From NCBI GenBank assembly GCA_022828595.1, contig JAKGHH010000004.1, positions 53,656,422 through 53,720,421 on the forward strand: 64,000 nt of DNA, given 5' to 3'. Positions 58,083 through 64,000 of the stretch are shown here, piece after piece. Under the pieces are notes generated by a model. It was not told the DNA's origin, did no database searches, and saw only the letters and a list, made by a program, of their open reading frames with translations. This DNA is from Nelumbo lutea. Taxonomy: Eukaryota > Streptophyta > Magnoliopsida > Proteales > Nelumbonaceae. Each line of letters opens with the position of its first letter. Positions within the stretch are counted from its first letter, which is position 1. The position numbers were made by a program, and so were the translations under genes.

Positions 58083-59347
58083 ATGATTTTGAAATGATTT
58101 GCAAAATGTTTTAATTCTCGGGATCCATATAATCAAAGAGTGCATCACTGTTCCTTGCAGCCGAGGGATATGTCATGTTTTGTCGGGCAATGTATGATCA
58201 TTATGGGCTGAGAGGTTAAGTGTAAGACAATTGAGGATAATACCTGATGGGCTAATCTTGTATCTGCTCACAGTCCCTGGGTGTTATAAAGTGATTTGGC
58301 CCAAGGACCACTTAGGGTAAGTGTTGGGCCCATAGAGACAATGAGATGGTTTTTAGGGGGTGCACTGTTCATAACAAAGGCTGGGTTGAACCCATGTGGC
58401 TGATGTGTAGATCAATATTTGGGTCCCACGCCATACAAGGAAGCCCAATTGGGTAGCAGTTTGGAAGTTTAAGTGAATACATAACCTTAAATGGGCCTTA
58501 AGCCCCTTTCGAACTGGGGTGATTTGATTAATCACTTAAAGGGGCGAATTCTGAGATGGATCAGTTAATAGGATTGGGCCTAGACCTTATCCACTTAGAG
58601 AGTCCAAGATCTAAATAAGATTTAGATTTAGAAGCCTCCTAATTAGATTAGGAGATGACTGATCTGATCTGCAGATAAGATAAGTGCTATCCCTTATCAT
58701 TTAAAGGGATTTCTAATCCAAATATGATTTGGATCGCCAACTCCTAATGGGATTAGAGCTGATGCCTTTAAAGTTATAAATAGAGGAGGGGGCGGCAGCC
58801 TTTAGACACACAATGCAATACACAACTCCTGTTTTCATAGCTGAAATTACAAGAATCGAGAATTTTTGCTCCGTGCGAATACTCTCTTGCCACCTCATTT
58901 CTACAGCTGCCGCTTACAACAGTTCGATCTCCTACTCTACAGGAGTAATCAAGATTTGATATTGATAACAATCTTTTGGAGAAAAGATTGATTGGAGCTG
59001 TATTCACAAGCTATCCTAATGATTCTTGCAAAGGGTCAAGTTCTTTTGGAAGAACACTGCTGATTTTGCTCCATCCTGCACTGCGCCATCTTCAGTCGGA
59101 GCAAATTTTGGATCATTCCTTGGGCGTGAACACCATTGGAAGATACTGTTTCTCCATATCAGGTATAATCCCTTTCTATTCATTTTGATTCAGATCTGGT
59201 TCAGTTTATGATTCAAGAATGATCATTGAAAATATGATTTATAAATAGGGAATGCGATTCCCAATTGAAGGGATAGAAGAATTTTTGAAATTCACCCCTT
59301 ATTCTGCAATCTTTGGGCGTCCATGTGATGGATATCGTATTCCTTCA
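57406..59347 (+). repeat. 3' LTR of Copia-2
   Basis: 1942 bases, TGTTAGACAG to CCTTCA, with an expanded (TA)n at about 58050-58080 and TATA box GTTATAAATA near 58774. Confidence 0.93.
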
Positions 59348-59807
59348 ATTCTGATGCTGATTGGGCCGATTCTATGTTTGATAGGCGGTCTAGTATAAGC
59401 TATTACATGTATCTGGGAGGTAACTTGGTGACATGGAAAAGTAAGAAGTAGACGGTTGTGGCAAGAAGCAGTGCAGAACCTGAATATAGGGTATGGCGCA
59501 CACCGCTTGTTAATTAGTGTGGTTAAGGAACCTTCTACAGGAAGTAGGGTACAACATTATCACTCCAATGAAACTCTATTATGATAATCAGGTTGTAGTT
59601 CATATCTCCTCTAATCCAGTGTTTCATGAAAGAACTAAGCACATTGAGGTTGACTGTCACTTTGTGAGAGAGAAGGTGCTGAATGAAGAGCTAGACACCA
59701 CATATTAATAGAGGAAATCAATGGACTGTCTTATTTACAAAAGGCTTGAGTCGGGGAAGAGTGGACTACATATGTAACAATTATATACTCACCAACTTGA
59801 GGCGGAG
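59348..59807 (+). pseudogene. Copia-1 RNase H tail, downstream of Copia-2
   Basis: After ATTCT the frame continues the Copia-1 RNase H: DADWADSMFDRRSS, GGNLVTWKSKK, then ARSSAEPEYR and later FHERTKHIEVDCHFVREKV (59620-59676), the conserved copia C-terminal motif. Stops are present. It joins the RT fragment that ends at 49787. Confidence 0.85.
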
Positions 59808-60005
59808 TGTTAGCATAGGGGTATTTGTCTTTATACATTGATTAATGTTGCTGATCTATAATGTTGTGTTGGAACAAGTGCTTTTAACTTAAGTAAGGGC
59901 ATATATGTCTTTTTAGTTATGTTTTAATAATAATATAAATACTTACTAACCGATTGATAGAAGTCAAGTTGACTCTTTCAGTTTGAACCAGAATTCTCTC
60001 TTCTT

Positions 60006-60050
<45 letters not shown>

Positions 60051-60120
60051 ATCACCTTTTCTTCTTCTACATAATTGAACTCAATCAGGCCGAACTCTAA
60101 GGCAGACTTGAATTCTATCA
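59808..60120 (+). repeat. 3' LTR of Copia-1
   Basis: 313 bases with a (CT)n tract at about 60010-60047, ending TTCTATCA just before AATAC. Confidence 0.95.
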
Positions 60121-60154
60121 AATACATTTGCCTTACTTTATCTAAAAAAAAAAG

Positions 60155-61318
60155 GTTATTGTGTTTCTTGATGCACAAGACAAGGAGACGTATTTTTATA
60201 ATTATGCTGAATTGTATTCCGGGCCACATAAGTCACTCTATAAATAGATTATTCTCTTCCTTTTGAAGCTAATGAATGAGTGAAGATTTCTTTAGAGCTC
60301 TTTTGCAAGTTTGCTATATGGAGTTATTCCTACAAACCTTGGAGTGATTCTAGGATCTTTGGAGTGATTCCTTGGGATTTCCCTCTCTTTTCTCTTTCTC
60401 CAGTTCCAGCCCTATTGCATCAGTTTTGGTATTAGAGATAATAGTTAGTCACCATGTTCTCACAAAGTGTCTGATTCTATAGGCCTAGGGCATCATTTAA
60501 ACAATCTCATGGGTCTAGAATCAATGATGATAGGGTTTTTGAACCATATGAAGGGTCTATGGTTGATTTACTTGAGAATTTGGTGGAAGAAAGCAGATCT
60601 ACTAATGTCGGCTATAAGAGTAAGGTTTTGAGGAATGTTAGAAGAGAAAAGGAAGTGCCTAATTTCAAGGGAGATGAAGATCGAAAAGCATTCTTTGATT
60701 GGATTGCTAAACTAGAAGAGTGTTTGGATTGACATGATATGTTTGAAATACAAAGATTTAGATTTGCACGCATGAAGCTCGTGGGTCATGCTAAAATATG
60801 GTGAACTCTTGAGTAATGACTAGGAAATAGAGGTGAATATCCTATTACCAGATATTGATAAAAACAAAAAAAAGAATATCCTATTACCAGATTGGTAAAA
60901 ATGAAGAGGTGTTTGCAAGAGAAGTACATTCTACAATACTTCCAATTGTCAGAGATTGGGGATCGTGTAAGAGAGGAATTTCGAAAACGGGTCCAGGACC
61001 TCGACCAGTGCCAAACTAACCCAAATACTCAACCCACTCAAGCGTTCAGAAGAAGTAAATTTACAAAATCTGCCAGTGAACCAGTGTGGTCCATTGGTAG
61101 GCAAAAATTCTGCAGTCCGATTCGGTTGAAGCTGGCCTGAATCAGCCAACCTCCTAAGCAAACCAAGAAGATGGGGCTCGAGACTTTAGTAGAGCCGGTC
61201 TCTCTGTCGTTGGACTCAGAGAACTGAGGAGATGTTTATGTAGGTTTGACTTTCCTCTCTCGTCCTTTTGGTTCAGAGAGTTTGCTGGATGCGGAACACC
61301 GGCGGCGGCAACAACAAT
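60155..61318 (+). pseudogene. Gypsy-C remnant: LTR 3' part, PBS-like site and gag
   Basis: A TATA-like CTATAAATAG (60237-60246) and U5-like sequence end near 60420, followed by TTTGGTATTAGAGATAATAG, a degenerate primer-binding site. A gag core follows at about 60655-60800: VPNFKGDEDRKAFFDWIAKL and RFARMKLVGHAKIW. A 20-base phrase 'aatatcctattaccagat' is duplicated at 60838 and 60877. Downstream frames to 61300 are weakly gag-like or unrelated. Confidence 0.55.
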
Positions 61319-63260
61319 TGAAGGGATAGGAAATCCAACACATGGACACCCAAGATTGCGGAATGAAGGGGGCGAATTTCAAAAATTTTTCTTTCCCTTC
61401 AACTGGGAATCGAATTCCCTATTTAGAAAATCATATTTTCAATGATCATTCTTGAACCATAAACTGAACCAAATCTGAACCAAAAGGAGGAGAGAGAGAT
61501 AATACTTGATACAGAGAAACAATATTTCTCAATGGAGGTGTTCACGCCCAAGGTAGAAACCAAAATCTGCTCCCACTGAAGATGGCGCAGTGCAAGGAGG
61601 AGCAGAATCAGCAGCGTCCTTCCTAAGAACTTGATTCTTCCCAAGAATCACCTGGACGACTAGTAAATACAACTCCTACCAATTTTTTCTCCAAAAGATT
61701 GGAATCAAGATCCGATCTTGATTTCTCCTAAGCAATGGAGATCGAACTACTATAGGCGGCGGCTGCAGGAAGGAGGCGGCTAGAGAGAATTTGCAGGGTG
61801 CAAAATTCTCTTCTCTGTGATCTCAGCTCTGAAGACAAGACTGTTGCTGGTGATTGTGTGTCTAAAGGCTGCCGCCCCCTCTTCCTTTTATAGACTCAAA
61901 GGGATCAACTCCTAATCTCATTAGGAGTTGCTAACCCAAATCACATTTGGATTAGAAGTCCCTTTAAGATAAGGGATAATCCTTATCTTATCTACATATT
62001 AGATCAACCAGTTCCTAATCTAATTAGGAAGTTTCCAAATCTAAATCTCATTTAGATCTTGGACTCTCTGAGTGGATAGGGTGTGGGCCCAATCCTATCA
62101 GCTGATCTTATCTCAGAATTCGCCCCTTAAAGACTAATCAAATTAGCCCAGTTCGAAATGGCTTAAGGCCCATTTAGGGTTATGTATTCATTAAGCCTTC
62201 CAAACTGCTGCCCAGTTGGGCTTCCTTGTATGGCGTGGGACCCAAACATTGATCTACACATCAGCCACATGGGTTCAGCCCAGCCTTTGTTACAAGGCCT
62301 GGCCGAATACATTGTTATGGACAGTGCACCCCCTGAAATCCATCAGATGGGCTCTATGGGCCCAACACTTACCCTAAGTGGTCCTTGGGCCAAGCCACCT
62401 TGTAACACCCAGGGACTGTGGGCAGATGCAAGATTAGCCCATCAGGTATTATCCTCAATGGCCTTACACTTAACCTCTCAGCCCATAATGATCATACACT
62501 GTCCGATAAGAGATGACCTCTCCATCGGCTGCAAGGAACAGTGTTTCACTCTCTCAAATATGGATCCTGGGAATTAAAACCTTTTGCAAACATTTCGAAG
62601 CCATAATATATATACTTTTATATCTCATATAAAATATATTTTGCAAAACAAATCTCAACGATTGAAATCGGCTGTCAGCAGTTTTGGTTTCCATCAATGA
62701 GAGTGCATCCCCGATCATTACCTTTGTGCGACAAAGGGGCTCATCCTGTCACTATGATCACCCACTCAGATGAATTCTTAGACTGTCCCAACATACCCAG
62801 GTTTTGATCCCCGCTAAGGATCTCACTGATTGGTATATTAAAGACAGTCTAATCCGACACCTAGTGCAGTATCATAATCGAGTCTAGGGGTCAGGTGTAA
62901 CTTTCCAGTTTTTCCCAACAATCTCCAAGGTGCAGGGCAATACTGGAAATCTGGTCTAATTCAAATATTCAATTAATCCCACACTGTATGTGCTTAGGGT
63001 CTCACCCCGTTAGCTGAGACAAGCCACTCCAACCGACTTGGTGGCACCACAATGTCCTTGTTAGGATAGGTCTCCCAGACCGACCCACTAGCTGTGAACA
63101 TTCTAAACTAACACGAGTCTCATTAAGTGTCCAGTTTAAGGGTATTACACAGAAACATACCAAGGGAACATGGATCAAATATGCACTTTTATTCATTTAC
63201 AATAAATTCATAAAATACATCATTTTGATTGAAGCTAAGGCCATACAAAACTGTCTAACA
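61319..63260 (-). mobile_element. Solo LTR of the Copia-2 family, minus strand
   Basis: Starts TGAAGGGATAGG and ends ACTGTCTAACA on the plus strand; 1942 bases, colinear with Copia-2 LTRs. Flanks are ACAAT (61314-61318) and ACAAC (63261-63265), a 4-of-5 target duplication. The minus-strand TATA reads CTATAAAAGG. A 131-codon plus-strand ORF inside (62182-62577) has a relative in another LTR copy. Confidence 0.88.
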
Positions 63261-64000
63261 ACAACTTCTTCCCCTGGTGTTTATGGAAGTCAATCTGCTG
63301 GAAGTGACGCTGATAGTAGTGATGGAATCTGAGGTTCCTACTGAAAATATGTTCGACAATCTAGATCAAACCAAAGTGCTGGAGGGAAGCAGGAGAAGCC
63401 CTGACTTGATGAAGCAAAGTGAAGAAGCTCACCTGAAGGGAAATAAGTACAAAACAAACACTGTGGTAGGAAAGGAAGGTAAGTCCAGTAATATTTCTAC
63501 TAATCCCTCCTCTCAGGTTGCGTCAAAGCTCTTGGGCTGGGGAATTTTCTAGGGGTTTTGATGGAGGGGATGGAAGTAGAAATATTTAAGTTTTTGGATG
63601 GATTGGGGAAAGAATTCTTATGGAGAGGGGAAAAATGGCGACAAAAAAAGGAGGAACAAACTCAAAGAGAAATAGAGAAATGATGAGACTTACTTGGGGT
63701 TTGAATGGCAAGGCGGGGAGTAGTAAAGGGGCAGCAAGGGGGTCCAAGAAGGCTTGAGGCAGGGGGATGGTTGGTTTTGATAATATTCTCTATGGATTTA
63801 AAAATTTTATCTTGGAATGTAAGAGGTTTGGGGTCGGGTAGGAGAAGATTGGTGGTTTGTGATTCTCTAAAGATGTCAAAGTCGAAGTTGTTCTACTCCA
63901 AGAAACAAAATTGGAGAAGGGGGCCTTCTGAGTCTTTGGGATCCCTTTTTTTGTAACCTAATTTCTAGTAGAATTGAAAATTTCTCAATTACTTTAGTTA
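63261..64000 (+). pseudogene. Second LINE (LINE-2): end of ORF1 and start of ORF2, truncated by the window
   Basis: 63277-63552 is a charged ORF1-like tail. Around 63680-63730 the sequence matches the ORF1 end of LINE-1 (LTWGL-type). ORF2 opens at 63793 with MDLKILSWNVRGLGSGRRR, the endonuclease N-terminus, then frameshifts near 63880. Same LINE family as LINE-1, same orientation. The rest lies outside the window. Confidence 0.75.

Larger units (their letters stand above)
49793..59347 (+). mobile_element. Copia-2: long-LTR Ty1/copia element nested in Copia-1, TSD ATTCT
   Basis: 5' LTR 49793-51747 and 3' LTR 57406-59347, with perfect ATTCT at 49788-49792 and 59348-59352. PBS TGGTATTAGAGCCATGG at 51749. 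A leader of about 1.8 kb precedes gag (53527), protease, integrase, RT and RNase H to about 57390, then a purine-rich tract GCAAGTGGGAG before the 3' LTR. Long LTRs and the gag style (KLKGPNYVDWYRNLML) suggest an Angela/TAR-type lineage, which is inference. The LTRs differ by an estimated 6-8 percent over the first 390 bases by eye. Confidence 0.95.
45117..60120 (+). mobile_element. Copia-1: Ty1/copia element split by Copia-2, TSD AATAC
   Basis: LTRs 45117-45433 (317 bases) and 59808-60120 (313 bases) both start TGTTAGC and end TTCTATCA. Perfect AATAC at 45112-45116 and 60121-60125. PBS TGGTATCAGAGC at 45434-45445 and a purine-rich tract GAGGCGGAG before the 3' LTR. Gag, integrase and RT lie in 46119-49787, and RNase H resumes after Copia-2 at 59348. 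A (CT)n tract lies in each LTR. Its own length without Copia-2 is about 5.4 kb. Confidence 0.95.
39964..60154 (+). mobile_element. L1-like LINE-1 hosting nested Copia-1 and Copia-2
   Basis: ORF1 and ORF2 are followed by a 3' UTR cut by Copia-1 after AATAC (45112-45116). The LINE continues at 60121 and ends in CTTTATCTAAAAAAAAAA (60154), a typical LINE 3' end with A-tail. The 5' boundary is uncertain; 39793-39963 may be part of it. It is the oldest layer of the nest. Confidence 0.8.

Overview
The window reads as nuclear DNA of a flowering plant with a large, repeat-rich genome. It has Ty1/copia and Ty3/gypsy retrotransposons with plant-type domains, L1-like LINEs with DUF4283 first ORFs, hAT, Mutator and PIF/Harbinger MITEs, AT-rich spacers, and one intact plant-specific F-box gene. 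I see no bacterial operons, CRISPR arrays, tRNA or rRNA genes. The species cannot be fixed from the sequence.

Layout. 1-2.9 kb: a decayed Tat-like gypsy pol remnant split by a non-autonomous hAT element. 3-8.6 kb: AT-rich DNA with a probable hAT-like element carrying an (ACAT)n microsatellite, a DUF4283 fragment, a Mutator-type MITE and an AT-rich tandem repeat. 8.6-10.8 kb: a compact LTR element that keeps only a protease remnant, itself split by a PIF/Harbinger MITE. 10.9-12.4 kb: a promoter-like fragment and two gene scraps. 12.6-14.9 kb: a solo LTR and a MITE. 15.24-29.17 kb: a full-length Tat-lineage gypsy element on the minus strand (Gypsy-B), with gag, pol and two RNase H domains. Opposite to them, near its 3' LTR, lies an extra gene with its own TATA box and introns. 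Two foreign solo LTRs are nested in this element.

30.0-37.2 kb is the only host-gene region. A single-coding-exon F-box/F-box-associated gene (36077-37222) lies downstream of a tandem array of about 650-base units. Each unit carries a TATA box, a leader and the start of an intron, so the array looks like a multiplied promoter plus first exon. A hAT-like MITE and an 1.1-kb solo LTR have landed inside the array, and the other units act as empty-site controls for both.

37.6-60.2 kb: a truncated LINE, a 1.1-kb PIF-like element, then a three-level nest. A LINE (about 40.0-45.1 kb, resuming at 60.12 kb) is split by Copia-1 (45117-60120), which is split by Copia-2 (49793-59347). Each LTR element has a perfect 5-base target duplication. 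60.2-64 kb: a gypsy gag remnant, a minus-strand solo LTR of the Copia-2 family, and the start of a second LINE that runs off the window.

The Copia-2 LTR family appears four times (one complete element, three solo LTRs). Nearly every retrotransposon reading frame is broken, mostly by stop codons, so apart from the F-box gene little here is likely to make a functional protein.
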